Below are positions 1 to 7,706 of a stretch of 33,420 nt of DNA, one piece after another (position 1 is the first letter of the stretch; every line of letters starts with the position of its first letter). Origin of the DNA: Clostridia bacterium. Its GTDB lineage: Bacteria > Bacillota > Clostridia > Peptostreptococcales > Acidaminobacteraceae. The notes below the pieces were generated by a model that saw only the letters and a program-made list of their open reading frames with translations, was not told the origin of the DNA and made no database searches. Location of the stretch: assembly GCA_014859095.1 (NCBI GenBank), contig JACUUV010000031.1:1-33420 (forward strand). The letters run 5' to 3'. The position numbers and the translations under genes were made by a program.

Positions 1-54
1 TCAAATCCAAGAGATAAGAGAACTGAAGACTACATCACTGGAAGATTCGGTTGA
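1..54 (+). CDS. pstB: PstB phosphate ABC transporter ATPase, C-terminal end only
   Basis: The first 54 bases read in frame 1 as the last 17 codons of a protein ending TEDYITGRFG and a TGA stop. This is the characteristic C-terminus of PstB, the ATPase subunit of the high-affinity phosphate importer PstSCAB. The rest of the gene lies upstream of the window. The next gene is phoU, 44 bases downstream, which is the usual pstB-phoU order and supports the call. No catalytic motif is visible because only the tail is present. Confidence 0.85.
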   Translation, partial: SNPRDKRTEDYITGRFG

Positions 55-98
55 TACCACAAGTTATTGCGTAAATACATTAAAAGGAGATCATTCAA

Positions 99-755
99 AT
101 GAGATTAGGACTGGATAACAATTTACATTCCATCAACGTTGAGATAATAAGAATGGGCACGTTGATCGAGAAAGCTCTTGAAGAAACCATTGAAGCTCTG
201 GTGAAACAGGATGTGGAACTGGCACAAAAAATTATCACAGGCGATGACAAATTTGACCAGATGGAAATTGACATCGAAAGCAAGTGCATATCAGCCATAG
301 CGACGCAACAGCCTGTTGCAACTGATCTTAGAGAAATTCTGTCGGTGCTGAAAATCGTAACGGACCTGGAAAGAATTGCAGATCATTGCCAGGACATCTC
401 AAAGATTACCATTGATCTGGCAAACAAGGTTTATGTTAAACCCCTCATAGATATTCCCAAGATGGCCAAAGAAGTAAGAAAAATGATAAAAATGACAATT
501 GACTGCTATATCGACCAAGATGTTGATAAAGCGAGAGTCATTTGTAAAGACGATGACATTGTGGATGATTATTTCAAGACAATATTCAAAGACCTTGAAA
601 TCATCATGAAGGACAAACCTGTTGAAATCAAACAATGTATGGATTTCCTCATGATTGCAAAATATCTGGAGAGAATGGCAGATCACGCGACCAATATAGC
701 TGAGTGGGTTATATTCAGTGTGGAAGGGCGACATTTTTCAGGTGACGAGAGTTAA
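99..755 (+). CDS. phoU: PhoU, phosphate signalling regulator
   Basis: A 218-residue all-helical protein, the normal length of PhoU. PhoU is a cytoplasmic partner of PstB and the PhoR kinase; it damps phosphate uptake and Pho signalling when phosphate is plentiful. Two PhoU repeats are visible, each with the metal-binding signature: ERIADHCQDI in the first half (about residues 91-100) and ERMADHATNI near the C-terminus (about residues 191-200). The start is supported by AAAGGAG about nine bases upstream of the ATG. It follows the pstB tail in the same operon and is closed by a strong terminator directly after the stop. The call is secure; whether it also has a persister or metal role as in other species cannot be told from sequence. 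Confidence 0.95.
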   Translation: MRLGLDNNLHSINVEIIRMGTLIEKALEETIEALVKQDVELAQKIITGDDKFDQMEIDIESKCISAIATQQPVATDLREILSVLKIVTDLERIADHCQDISKITIDLANKVYVKPLIDIPKMAKEVRKMIKMTIDCYIDQDVDKARVICKDDDIVDDYFKTIFKDLEIIMKDKPVEIKQCMDFLMIAKYLERMADHATNIAEWVIFSVEGRHFSGDES

Positions 756-760
756 AGGTA

Positions 761-787
761 AAACGCAGATTTTCTCTGCGTTTTTTT
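761..787 (+). terminator. Intrinsic terminator of the pst-phoU operon
   Basis: A 9-bp perfect stem (AAACGCAGA paired with TCTGCGTTT) around a 5-base loop. The 3' arm runs into seven consecutive T residues. It begins five bases after the phoU stop codon. Confidence 0.93.
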
Positions 788-795
788 CGTTCCTA

Positions 796-804
796 TGATA
801 TAAT
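796..804 (+). promoter_or_regulatory. Probable extended -10 promoter for the cysteine desulfurase gene
   Basis: TGATATAAT fits the sigma-A extended -10 consensus TGnTATAAT. It lies just past the phoU terminator and about 43 bases upstream of the next ATG. No good -35 hexamer is visible, which is tolerated for extended -10 promoters. Call by sequence match only. Confidence 0.55.
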
Positions 805-846
805 TGTAAGAAGGTCTAAAAATTATATGATCCACGAGAGGTTCTT

Positions 847-1998
847 ATGATAGTATATTTGGATAATGGAGCGACATCCTACCCCAAACCCAAAATAGTA
901 ATCGATACGATTATAGATTCATTACACCAAGGCAGTGGCAGTTTGCACCGAAGTCAGACCAGGAATGCACTGAATTTGGAACGTTCTGTATATGATGCAA
1001 GGGCATTGGTTGCGGGATTTTTCAATTTCAGAGCTATAGATCATGTGGTGTTCACCAAGAATATCACTGAAAGTATAAATCTTGTGTTAAGTGGTTTTCT
1101 GTCAGATGGAGATCACGTTGTGACCACAACTCTGGAGCACAATGCAGTGATCAGACCGCTTGATTACTTGAAACGAAAAAAGAATGTGACTTATTCAGTG
1201 GTGCCGCTTACTTTAGAGGGACAACTGGATTATGACGCAATGAGAATCCAGTTGCAAGCCCGCCCAAAACTTATGATTGCCACACATGCATCCAATGTAT
1301 CCGGTGATATAGTTGATATCAATCGTATTGGTTCAATGTGTTCTGAATTTGATGTTCCTTTTTTGGTGGACACAGCACAATCGGCTGGTGTGCTGGATGT
1401 TGATTTTGAAGCATCCGGAGCTACCTTTTTAGCTTTCACCGGTCATAAATCCCTACTGGGACCGCAAGGAATTGGTGGACTTCTGATCAAACCCGGATTT
1501 TCTGAACGGGTTGAACCATTCATACTCGGCGGAACGGGTAGTGTTTCAGAATCCTCTCAGCAACCGGAGATGATGCCCGACAAATTTGAGTCAGGTACCC
1601 AAAATGTGCATGGTATACTTGGACTTAAAGCTGGAATAGAGTATATCAGGTCCATTGGTCTTGAGCAAATCAGAAATCAAGAGAAAAGATTGATCAAAAG
1701 GTTTCAAAGTGCTTTTGAAAACGACACTAGAGTCAGAATCATCGGTAATTTGGACACCAATTTGAGGGTTGGCATATTAGCTATGGATTTCCTTACGATG
1801 GACAACTCGGCGATGGTTTATGAATTGAGTAAAATTTATGATATATCAACACGGGGAGGATTACACTGCGCACCACTTGCACACAAGGCTTATGGCAGTT
1901 ATCCCAGGGGTACCGTACGGTTCAGTGTTTCACATTTTACATCAGATGATGAGATCCAGTATGCGATTGATGCAATCAAAAAAATCTTGCACCAGTAG
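847..1998 (+). CDS. Cysteine desulfurase family protein (class V aminotransferase fold)
   Basis: A 383-residue PLP enzyme of the SufS/CsdA-like branch of class V aminotransferases. It would remove sulfur from cysteine (or a related amino acid) to give a persulfide for Fe-S, tRNA or cofactor thiolation. Visible features are the N-terminal YLDNGATSYPKP, the PLP-stacking histidine H98 (LEHN), D175 and Q178 (VDTAQSAG), the Schiff-base lysine K201 (FTGHKSLLGPQG) and the catalytic cysteine loop with C341 (RGGLHCAP). The length matches the small family of Gram-positive cysteine desulfurases that occur without an adjacent scaffold gene. GAGAGG precedes the ATG. No iscU, sufU or thiI is nearby, so the sulfur acceptor is unknown. 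Promoter and terminator upstream suggest it starts its own transcript. Confidence 0.88.
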   Translation: MIVYLDNGATSYPKPKIVIDTIIDSLHQGSGSLHRSQTRNALNLERSVYDARALVAGFFNFRAIDHVVFTKNITESINLVLSGFLSDGDHVVTTTLEHNAVIRPLDYLKRKKNVTYSVVPLTLEGQLDYDAMRIQLQARPKLMIATHASNVSGDIVDINRIGSMCSEFDVPFLVDTAQSAGVLDVDFEASGATFLAFTGHKSLLGPQGIGGLLIKPGFSERVEPFILGGTGSVSESSQQPEMMPDKFESGTQNVHGILGLKAGIEYIRSIGLEQIRNQEKRLIKRFQSAFENDTRVRIIGNLDTNLRVGILAMDFLTMDNSAMVYELSKIYDISTRGGLHCAPLAHKAYGSYPRGTVRFSVSHFTSDDEIQYAIDAIKKILHQ

Positions 1999-2027
1999 GC
2001 GTGAAATCAATTTGCGGGGGCCATAGC

Positions 2028-2179
2028 ATGAAGCAGTATTCACATTATCCTCAGGGACTTAAAGGAATGGAGATACAACAGTCGCAGTGGCTGACGGATA
2101 TGATCCAAGCGTAGTTCATGCTTTTATCAAATATTTTGAAACAGTAAATGAGAAAATCAAGGAGGAAAGGTTCAAATGA
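2028..2179 (+). pseudogene. Small unidentified gene of about 50 codons, apparently frame-shifted
   Basis: The 177-base gap between the desulfurase gene and glnS holds two overlapping open stretches. An ATG at 2028, preceded by GGGGG with a 7-base gap, starts MKQYSHYPQGLKG and stops at 2114. In the -1 frame an open stretch from 2063 reads NGDTTVAVADGYDPSVVHAF and continues to IKEERFK, ending at a TGA that overlaps the glnS ATG (ATGA). Joined near 2063, the two make a plausible protein of about 50 residues with protein-like composition. The ATGA overlap is typical of translationally coupled genes. I do not recognise the family. It could be a decayed gene, a sequencing indel, a shifted gene or chance. 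Confidence 0.35.
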
Positions 2180-3855
2180 AAAATGAAGATATGATCAAAG
2201 ACGATACAGCAATGAGCTCAAATTTCATTCACAACATTATCGAAGAAGAACTCACCAGCGGAAAGGTAAAGAGCATAGTGACACGATTTCCTCCCGAGCC
2301 CAACGGTTACCTTCATGTGGGACACGCCAAAGCCATATTGATCAGTTATCTGACAGCCAAGAAATATGGTGGCAAGTTCAATCTGAGATTTGATGATACC
2401 AATCCAACAAAAGAAGATGTGGAATATGTCAATTCAATCATGGAAGATATCGAATGGCTCGGATGCAAGTGGGATGCGCTTTTTTACGCATCCGATTATT
2501 TCGGTCAGATGTATGCCTATGCGGTAGAATTGATTCGAAAGGGACTGGCATATATTGACGACCAAAGTGCGGATGAAATCAAAGCGACAAGAGGGTCATT
2601 GACGGAACCCGGAAGTGAAAGTCCATATCGCACTCGCAGTGTGGAAGATAATCTCAAATTGTTTGAACAAATGAAAAATGGAGAATTTCCAGATGGTACA
2701 CGTGTTTTGCGTGCGAAAATCGACATGACGAGTTCCAACATCAACATGAGAGATCCGGTAATCTATAGAATAGCTCATGCGACTCACCATAATACTGGTG
2801 ACGAATGGTGCATATATCCGATGTACGATTACGCTCATCCGATTGAAGATGCCATTGAGGGCATAACCCATTCTCTCTGCTCACTTGAATTTGAGAACCA
2901 CAGACCACTGTACGATTGGGTACTTATGAACCTCGATGACTATGCGGTTGAGCGCCCGAGACAGATTGAATTTGCGAAGCTCTACATCAAAGACTCCGTA
3001 CTTGGAAAGCGTTACCTCAAAAAACTGGTGGATGACGGTGTGGTTGAAGGCTGGGATGATCCTAGACTGGACACAATCTCAGGCATGAGAAGAAGAGGGA
3101 TCACGCCAGAGGCCATCAAGGATTTTGCAGAACGCATCGGTGTTGCGAAAAGCAACAGCATAGTGGACCGAGGTCTGCTTGAACACTGTGTGAGAGAAGA
3201 TTTGAAACTCAAGGCACCAAGAAAAATGGTGGTGCTCAATCCACTGAAAGTGGTCATCACAAATTATCCTGAAGACAGGGTGGAATGGATGGATGATGAA
3301 AACAACAGCGACGTTGAAGGAGCGGGATCTCGTTTGGTACCTTTCTCAAGGGAAATATATATCGAGAGAGAAGATTTTGAACTTGATCCTCCAAAAAAAT
3401 TTCATCGACTATATATTGGAAATGAAGTCAGACTCCGTAAGGCTTATTTCATCACTTGCAACGAAGCCATTACCGATGACGATGGCAATGTGATTGAACT
3501 TAGATGCACATACGATCCTGAAACAAAGAGCGGATCTGGATTTGAAGGCAGAAAAGTCAAAGGTACCATTCACTGGGTCAGTGTGAAACACGCCGTTGAC
3601 GCCACAGTGAGACTTTATGACAATCTGGTTTATCGTGAAGATGAAAACGATGACAACAGCACTTTGATTTTCAATCCCAATTCTGTCGTGGTCCTGGAAA
3701 ATTGCAAATTGGAACCGAGCTTCAATGACGAGCTTGAAAACACACATTATCAGTTCCTGCGACATGGTTATTTTGTCAAAGACAGCAAGCTGTCAAAACC
3801 GGAACATTTGCTGTTCAATCGCATCGTTTCGTTAAAAAGTTCCTATAAAGGGTAA
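2176..3855 (+). CDS. glnS: Glutaminyl-tRNA synthetase
   Basis: A 559-residue class I synthetase that charges tRNA-Gln directly. The Rossmann core starts with [18 protein letters not shown], with the HIGH-type motif HVGH at residues 47-50. [10 protein letters not shown] (71-80) and the [14 protein letters not shown] block (301-314) are GlnRS hallmarks, and the C-terminal half is the beta-barrel anticodon-binding region. The second class I signature, usually VMSKR in GlnRS, reads VLGKR at 275-279, so the lysine and arginine are kept but the serine is a glycine. The ATG at 2176 has AAGGAGG about nine bases upstream; an in-frame ATG at codon 13 lacks such a site. Many Firmicutes lack GlnRS and use GatCAB instead, so this organism may have both routes or only this one. 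Confidence 0.95.
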   Translation: MKNEDMIKDDTAMSSNFIHNIIEEELTSGKVKSIVTRFPPEPNGYLHVGHAKAILISYLTAKKYGGKFNLRFDDTNPTKEDVEYVNSIMEDIEWLGCKWDALFYASDYFGQMYAYAVELIRKGLAYIDDQSADEIKATRGSLTEPGSESPYRTRSVEDNLKLFEQMKNGEFPDGTRVLRAKIDMTSSNINMRDPVIYRIAHATHHNTGDEWCIYPMYDYAHPIEDAIEGITHSLCSLEFENHRPLYDWVLMNLDDYAVERPRQIEFAKLYIKDSVLGKRYLKKLVDDGVVEGWDDPRLDTISGMRRRGITPEAIKDFAERIGVAKSNSIVDRGLLEHCVREDLKLKAPRKMVVLNPLKVVITNYPEDRVEWMDDENNSDVEGAGSRLVPFSREIYIEREDFELDPPKKFHRLYIGNEVRLRKAYFITCNEAITDDDGNVIELRCTYDPETKSGSGFEGRKVKGTIHWVSVKHAVDATVRLYDNLVYREDENDDNSTLIFNPNSVVVLENCKLEPSFNDELENTHYQFLRHGYFVKDSKLSKPEHLLFNRIVSLKSSYKG

Positions 3856-3879
3856 CTATAGGTAAAGGAGGTGTGTTTC

Positions 3880-4227
3880 ATGGATCATCGTCGTGATAAA
3901 CGTTTTAACGAATTTGGCAACATAGAAACGTATAATTTTCATGCGACAAATCGCTCGGTAGAAATCCATACTCCACTTGAAATTACGTTTAGAGACATAT
4001 CCGCTGGTGGACTTGGGATCAAATCGTCCATAAAGTTCGACCCGGATGTCACCATCAGTATGAATCTCGATCTCGATGACGAAAATTATGTCATCATCGG
4101 TAAAGTCGTTTGGTGTAAATCGGAGGGGGATGTATTCAGTTGCGGATTGAAACTCATATATATGCCTGATGAACTGGTAACATATATCTCAGCTCTCGAT
4201 GAAAGCACTACAAAATATAGCAATTGA
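3880..4227 (+). CDS. PilZ domain protein, probable c-di-GMP receptor
   Basis: A 115-residue stand-alone PilZ domain. It carries both c-di-GMP contact motifs: RxxxR at residues 4-8 (RRDKR) and D/NxSxxG at 39-44 (DISAGG), followed by the expected beta-barrel strands (VIIGKVVWCK, FSCGLKLIY). The start is placed at the ATG at 3880, eight bases after AAAGGAGG; a GTG nine bases earlier lies inside that ribosome binding site. Such small PilZ proteins usually adjust flagellar motility, adhesion or polysaccharide output by binding partners, but the partner here is not evident. The gene sits 24 bases after glnS and 13 bases before the peptidase gene, so the three are probably co-transcribed. Confidence 0.85.
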   Translation: MDHRRDKRFNEFGNIETYNFHATNRSVEIHTPLEITFRDISAGGLGIKSSIKFDPDVTISMNLDLDDENYVIIGKVVWCKSEGDVFSCGLKLIYMPDELVTYISALDESTTKYSN

Positions 4228-4240
4228 CGAGGAGGCATTG

Positions 4241-6019
4241 ATGAAGCGTTCAGAAATTGATGAAAGATACCTTTGGGATCTCAGCGATTTATTTGAAAAT
4301 GATGACAAGTGGGAACTTGCTTTCACCGAAGTGAAAAACGAGACTGTAGCATTCAAAATCTTCAAAGGCAAATTATTGGAATCACCTGAAACTTTGTTTG
4401 AGGCCATTCAGTCCAGGGAAAGTATTTCAAGAAAGCTTAACAATTTGGTGACCTACTCAAGGCTCAAATTGGATGAGAATACAAAGAGTCCCACATACCA
4501 AGGATTGGTTTCAAGAAGTGAAACGCTGATGACAGAGGTAGGCGACATCCTATCCTTTTTCAATCCTGAACTGCTCAGTGTGGAATTCGAGACCATTGAA
4601 AAAATGTTCGCGTATGAACCGCTTTCTTTGTATCGACAGGCATTTGTGGATCTCTTTAGAGGCAAACCTCATACACTGTCGGAGGAGCTGGAATCCGTAC
4701 TTGCCCAGACAGAGGAACTCGCCGGAGTGCCATCAAGTGCTTATGGAATGTTGCTCAATGCCGACATGAGCTTCGAAGACGTTACAGATTCGGAGGGAAA
4801 AACCCACAAGCTCACAAACGGCTCATATGTTCCGCTCCTCATGAGCAAAGATCGTGTGCTCAGAATGGATGCTTTCAACAAATATTACAAAGTTTATGAA
4901 AGTCATATCAATACGATAGCCACTTTAATGCAAAGTGAAGTGAAGAAGAACATCTTTTACAGCAAAATGAGAAAACATTCATCTTCCAGGGATGCAGCAT
5001 TATTTGAGAACAATGTCCCTGCCTCGGTACCAGATCAGCTGATAGAGGCGGTGAGTGCGAATCTTGAGACATTTTACAAGTATATGAAACTCAGAAAAAG
5101 GGTTCTTGGACTTGAAGAACTTCATCTCTATGATGTCTATACACCAATTGTTGGAAACGTTGAATTCCCTGTGGAATTTGATGAAGCACGTGAAATGGTC
5201 ACTCTAGCTGTCGGTCCGCTAGGCAAGAAATATCAAAACACTATAAAGTCGGCATTTGAAGACAGATGGATTGATGTGTTCGAAACAGAAGGCAAACGTT
5301 CTGGTGCCTATTCGTGGGGAACTTACGATTCTAAGCCTTTTGTGCTATTGAATCATAAGAACAATGTGGACAGCATGTTCACTCTGGCACATGAGCTGGG
5401 TCATTCCATGCACAGTTATCTGACCAGAGAAAAGCAGCCTTATGTTTATGGCAATTATTCGATTTTCGTCGCAGAGGTGGCATCCACCACAAACGAAGCT
5501 TTATTGAATGACTACCTCTTGAAAACCATTGATGATGAGGGCAAGAAAAAATATATACTGAACCATTATCTCGAGCAATTTAGAGGCACCATCTTCAGAC
5601 AGACGATGTTTGCCGAATTTGAAAGGGATATTCATAGTCATGTCGAATCCGGTGGAGCGCTTACCGCGGAATTCATGTGCGACCATTATCTGGAACTCAA
5701 CAAGAAATATTTCGGTCCGGATGTGATCATAGATGATGCCATCAAATACGAATGGGCGAGGATTCCTCATATGTACTACAATTTTTACGTTTATCAATAC
5801 GCAACTGGTTTTTCAGCCGCAATCGCACTCGCCGACCAAATTTTGACAGAAGGGGATCCGGCAGTGGAAAGATATCTGGAATTTCTTTCAAGCGGTTGCA
5901 GCGATTACCCGATTGACATACTCAGAAAAGCCGGTGCAGACATGGAGACGAAAGATCCGGTAGCGAATGCTTTAAGTGTCTTCAAGAAGGTTGTTGACGA
6001 ACTGGATGCTTTGCTTTAG
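4241..6019 (+). CDS. pepF: Oligoendopeptidase F, M3 family zinc metallopeptidase
   Basis: A 592-residue cytosolic oligopeptidase of the M3B family, close to the usual length of about 600. It hydrolyses short peptides, typically 7-17 residues, for amino acid recycling. The zinc site HELGH is at 384-388, and the third ligand is E412 in the conserved FVAEVASTTNE block. The N-terminal helical lid (about residues 1-190) and the C-terminal YYNFYVYQYATGFSAA block (tyrosines for substrate binding) are present. The ATG at 4241 is preceded by GAGGAGG with five bases spacing; a longer in-frame start at 4199 would overlap the PilZ gene and has no ribosome site. The reading frame is intact. Confidence 0.93.
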   Translation: MKRSEIDERYLWDLSDLFENDDKWELAFTEVKNETVAFKIFKGKLLESPETLFEAIQSRESISRKLNNLVTYSRLKLDENTKSPTYQGLVSRSETLMTEVGDILSFFNPELLSVEFETIEKMFAYEPLSLYRQAFVDLFRGKPHTLSEELESVLAQTEELAGVPSSAYGMLLNADMSFEDVTDSEGKTHKLTNGSYVPLLMSKDRVLRMDAFNKYYKVYESHINTIATLMQSEVKKNIFYSKMRKHSSSRDAALFENNVPASVPDQLIEAVSANLETFYKYMKLRKRVLGLEELHLYDVYTPIVGNVEFPVEFDEAREMVTLAVGPLGKKYQNTIKSAFEDRWIDVFETEGKRSGAYSWGTYDSKPFVLLNHKNNVDSMFTLAHELGHSMHSYLTREKQPYVYGNYSIFVAEVASTTNEALLNDYLLKTIDDEGKKKYILNHYLEQFRGTIFRQTMFAEFERDIHSHVESGGALTAEFMCDHYLELNKKYFGPDVIIDDAIKYEWARIPHMYYNFYVYQYATGFSAAIALADQILTEGDPAVERYLEFLSSGCSDYPIDILRKAGADMETKDPVANALSVFKKVVDELDALL

Positions 6020-6035
6020 AATTAGAATTGCTACG

Positions 6036-6133
6036 GTAACAGAGTAGGTAAAACGCGTCAAGTGTTAAGGAATGGGAAGTTGTCCTTAAACGAAAGACTT
6101 AGGTCTGCGATGTTTTGCTGCGTCCGCTGTTGC
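6036..6133 (+). promoter_or_regulatory. Tetrahydrofolate (THF) riboswitch
   Basis: The leader matches the THF riboswitch in both sequence and fold. P1 pairs GTAACAG (6036-6042) with CTGTTGC (6127-6133), including one G-U pair. AGAGTAGG follows P1; the conserved ACGCGTCAAGTG block is next. P3 pairs TTAAGGA (6065-6071) with TCCTTAA (6083-6089) around ATGGGAAGTTG. CGAAAG and GCTGCGTCCGCTG form the 3' side. The next gene is a folate-type ECF transporter subunit, the classical target. The folT ribosome site lies about 50 bases downstream and I see no terminator hairpin between, so control is more likely translational; this is inference. Confidence 0.9.
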
Positions 6134-6194
6134 ATTATTATGCGCTTCATATAGTAATGTAATGGTAGGAATTTACATGAAAGGAGAGCATAAT

Positions 6195-6965
6195 ATGAAA
6201 AGTGTCAAACCAAAAAACGGATTCAGTACTTCCGTTTTGGTCAAAGCGGCATTACTAGCCGCAGTGAGTATCATACTCACAAGATTTTTTTCCTACATGA
6301 TTCCAATTGGGGGAATGCCCGCTCTTAGAATCGGTTTTGGTAACATACCGCTCATCATTGCGGGTATGATGCTTGGGCCACTGGCCGGTGGTGTTGTCGG
6401 GGTCATTTCAGATTTAGTTGGTTTTATGATCAATCCCATGGGAGGCATGTTCTTTCCCGGGTTCACACTGACAGCCGCACTCTATGGTATCATTTCAGGC
6501 ATTTTGTTCCAAAATCTCAAGATTCATAAGTCCAAAATGAATTTCAATTACATCAATGCGATTCTGATGATTCTTTTTGCAGGTGGTGTATTGATGTTGA
6601 TGATGACAACGGATGTCATTGTCTTTTCTGAAGGCGCACTGAGGTTCAACGACACTTCGGCTATGCCGATTTTGATTCTGATGGCACTTGTGACCGCGCT
6701 GTTCGTCGTACTCCCTTTTGCTATATCAAGCCGTTTCAAACATCTTGAGCAAAAGATCAAGTTTGATAAAATTGCATTCACAGTCAGTATCACATACGTC
6801 TTCAATGCGCTTTTCCTGAATACACTTTGGCTTTCAATGATGCTCGATAAAGGTTTCATAGCGCTTCTTCCTGGAAGGATCATCGCTTCTGTGGTGACAA
6901 TCCCTATTTATTCCTGGATCATCTATACACTCAGCAAAGTCATGAATTTGACAAGCGAAAGCTAA
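6195..6965 (+). CDS. folT: ECF transporter S component, folate-specific (FolT family)
   Basis: A 256-residue membrane protein with about six hydrophobic helices. It is the substrate-binding S subunit of an energy-coupling-factor importer, taking up folates with a shared EcfA/A'/T module encoded elsewhere. The N-terminal stretch LVKAALLAAVSIILTRFFSY and the following LRIGFGNIPLIIAGMMLGP are typical of the FolT-type S components. The THF riboswitch directly upstream strongly supports folate as substrate. The ATG at 6195 is chosen because AAAGGAG precedes it by eight bases; ATGs at 6162 and 6177 have none. The C-terminal part (about residues 125-175) is somewhat longer than in small S components. 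A terminator follows at once, so it is a single-gene transcript. Confidence 0.88.
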   Translation: MKSVKPKNGFSTSVLVKAALLAAVSIILTRFFSYMIPIGGMPALRIGFGNIPLIIAGMMLGPLAGGVVGVISDLVGFMINPMGGMFFPGFTLTAALYGIISGILFQNLKIHKSKMNFNYINAILMILFAGGVLMLMMTTDVIVFSEGALRFNDTSAMPILILMALVTALFVVLPFAISSRFKHLEQKIKFDKIAFTVSITYVFNALFLNTLWLSMMLDKGFIALLPGRIIASVVTIPIYSWIIYTLSKVMNLTSES

Positions 6966-6979
6966 ATTTCAAATCAAAT

Positions 6980-7010
6980 AGGCGCAATCTTTTGCACCTA
7001 TTTTTTTTTT
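6980..7010 (+). terminator. Intrinsic terminator after folT
   Basis: AGGCGCAA pairs with TTGCACCT (one mismatch) around a short loop. A run of ten T residues follows two bases after the stem. It lies 15 bases after the folT stop codon. Confidence 0.9.
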
Positions 7011-7016
7011 AAGATG

Positions 7017-7025
7017 TGTTATAAT
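7017..7025 (+). promoter_or_regulatory. Probable extended -10 promoter for nth and following genes
   Basis: TGTTATAAT is a perfect extended -10 element. It is placed seven bases past the folT terminator and about 39 bases before the nth start codon. No clear -35 box is seen because the T run occupies that position. Confidence 0.55.
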
Positions 7026-7063
7026 ATTTAAGGAAATGAATTTAATGAAAGATAGGTATTCTG

Positions 7064-7702
7064 ATGACCAAAAAAAAGGCAAAAGAAATCATAGACGTCC
7101 TCGATATCCTTTATCCTGACGCGAGAGCTGAACTTGATTACACAAATCCTTATGAACTTTTGATTGCAGTCATTTTAAGCGCTCAGTGTACAGATGTCAG
7201 AGTCAATATGGTGACAAAAGACTTATTTGAACTGGCGCCGGATGCAAAGTCGCTACTCGAAATTCCTATTGAAGTCCTTGAAAACATCATAAAACCTTGT
7301 GGATTATATAGAACAAAAGCTAAAAATTTACATCTCACCGCCGAGCAACTTGTCGTGAACTGGAACGGTGAAGTACCAAATTCACACGAAGCGCTGAAAA
7401 CGCTGCCAGGTGTTGGTCAAAAAACCGCAAACGTAGTTGTGAGCAATGTATTCGGGATACCTGCGATCGCAGTGGACACCCATGTTTTCAGGGTTTCAAA
7501 CCGTTTAGGACTTGTGAAGGCGAAGACGGTTGAAGAAACTGAACTACAGCTTCAACGCATCATTGAGAAAACCCACTGGACAAAAGCGCACCATCAGCTG
7601 ATCTTCCATGGAAGACGAGTATGCAAAGCCAGAAACCCAAACTGCTCTGAGTGTGCGTTGAGCGCTTTGTGCGATTATTACAAAAAAAGTGTGAAGGAGT
7701 AA
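7064..7702 (+). CDS. nth: Endonuclease III, bifunctional DNA glycosylase/AP lyase
   Basis: A 212-residue base-excision repair enzyme that removes oxidised pyrimidines and nicks abasic sites. The helix-hairpin-helix LPGVGQKTA contains the catalytic lysine K120, and the catalytic aspartate is D138 in VDTHVFRV. The C-terminal [4Fe-4S] cluster ligands are C187, C194, C197 and C203 with the canonical C-x6-C-x2-C-x5-C spacing. Length and motif order are normal. A modest GATAGG precedes the ATG by eight bases. The next gene starts five bases after the stop, so the two are almost certainly co-transcribed. Confidence 0.96.
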   Translation: MTKKKAKEIIDVLDILYPDARAELDYTNPYELLIAVILSAQCTDVRVNMVTKDLFELAPDAKSLLEIPIEVLENIIKPCGLYRTKAKNLHLTAEQLVVNWNGEVPNSHEALKTLPGVGQKTANVVVSNVFGIPAIAVDTHVFRVSNRLGLVKAKTVEETELQLQRIIEKTHWTKAHHQLIFHGRRVCKARNPNCSECALSALCDYYKKSVKE

Positions 7703-7706
7703 TCAT

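Noticed and set aside
399-734. Open frames on the minus strand across the window, such as 399-734, 10572-11024, 21574-22137 and 32654-33037
   Set aside because: All lie opposite well-identified + strand genes, have low-complexity or unnatural protein composition and show no ribosome sites or domains.
3880-4227. Start of the PilZ gene at GTG 3871
   Set aside because: That codon is inside the GGAGG ribosome site of the ATG at 3880.
4199-4240. Longer N-terminus of PepF from ATG 4199
   Set aside because: It overlaps the PilZ coding region, has no ribosome site, and the ATG at 4241 has a strong one and matches the family start.
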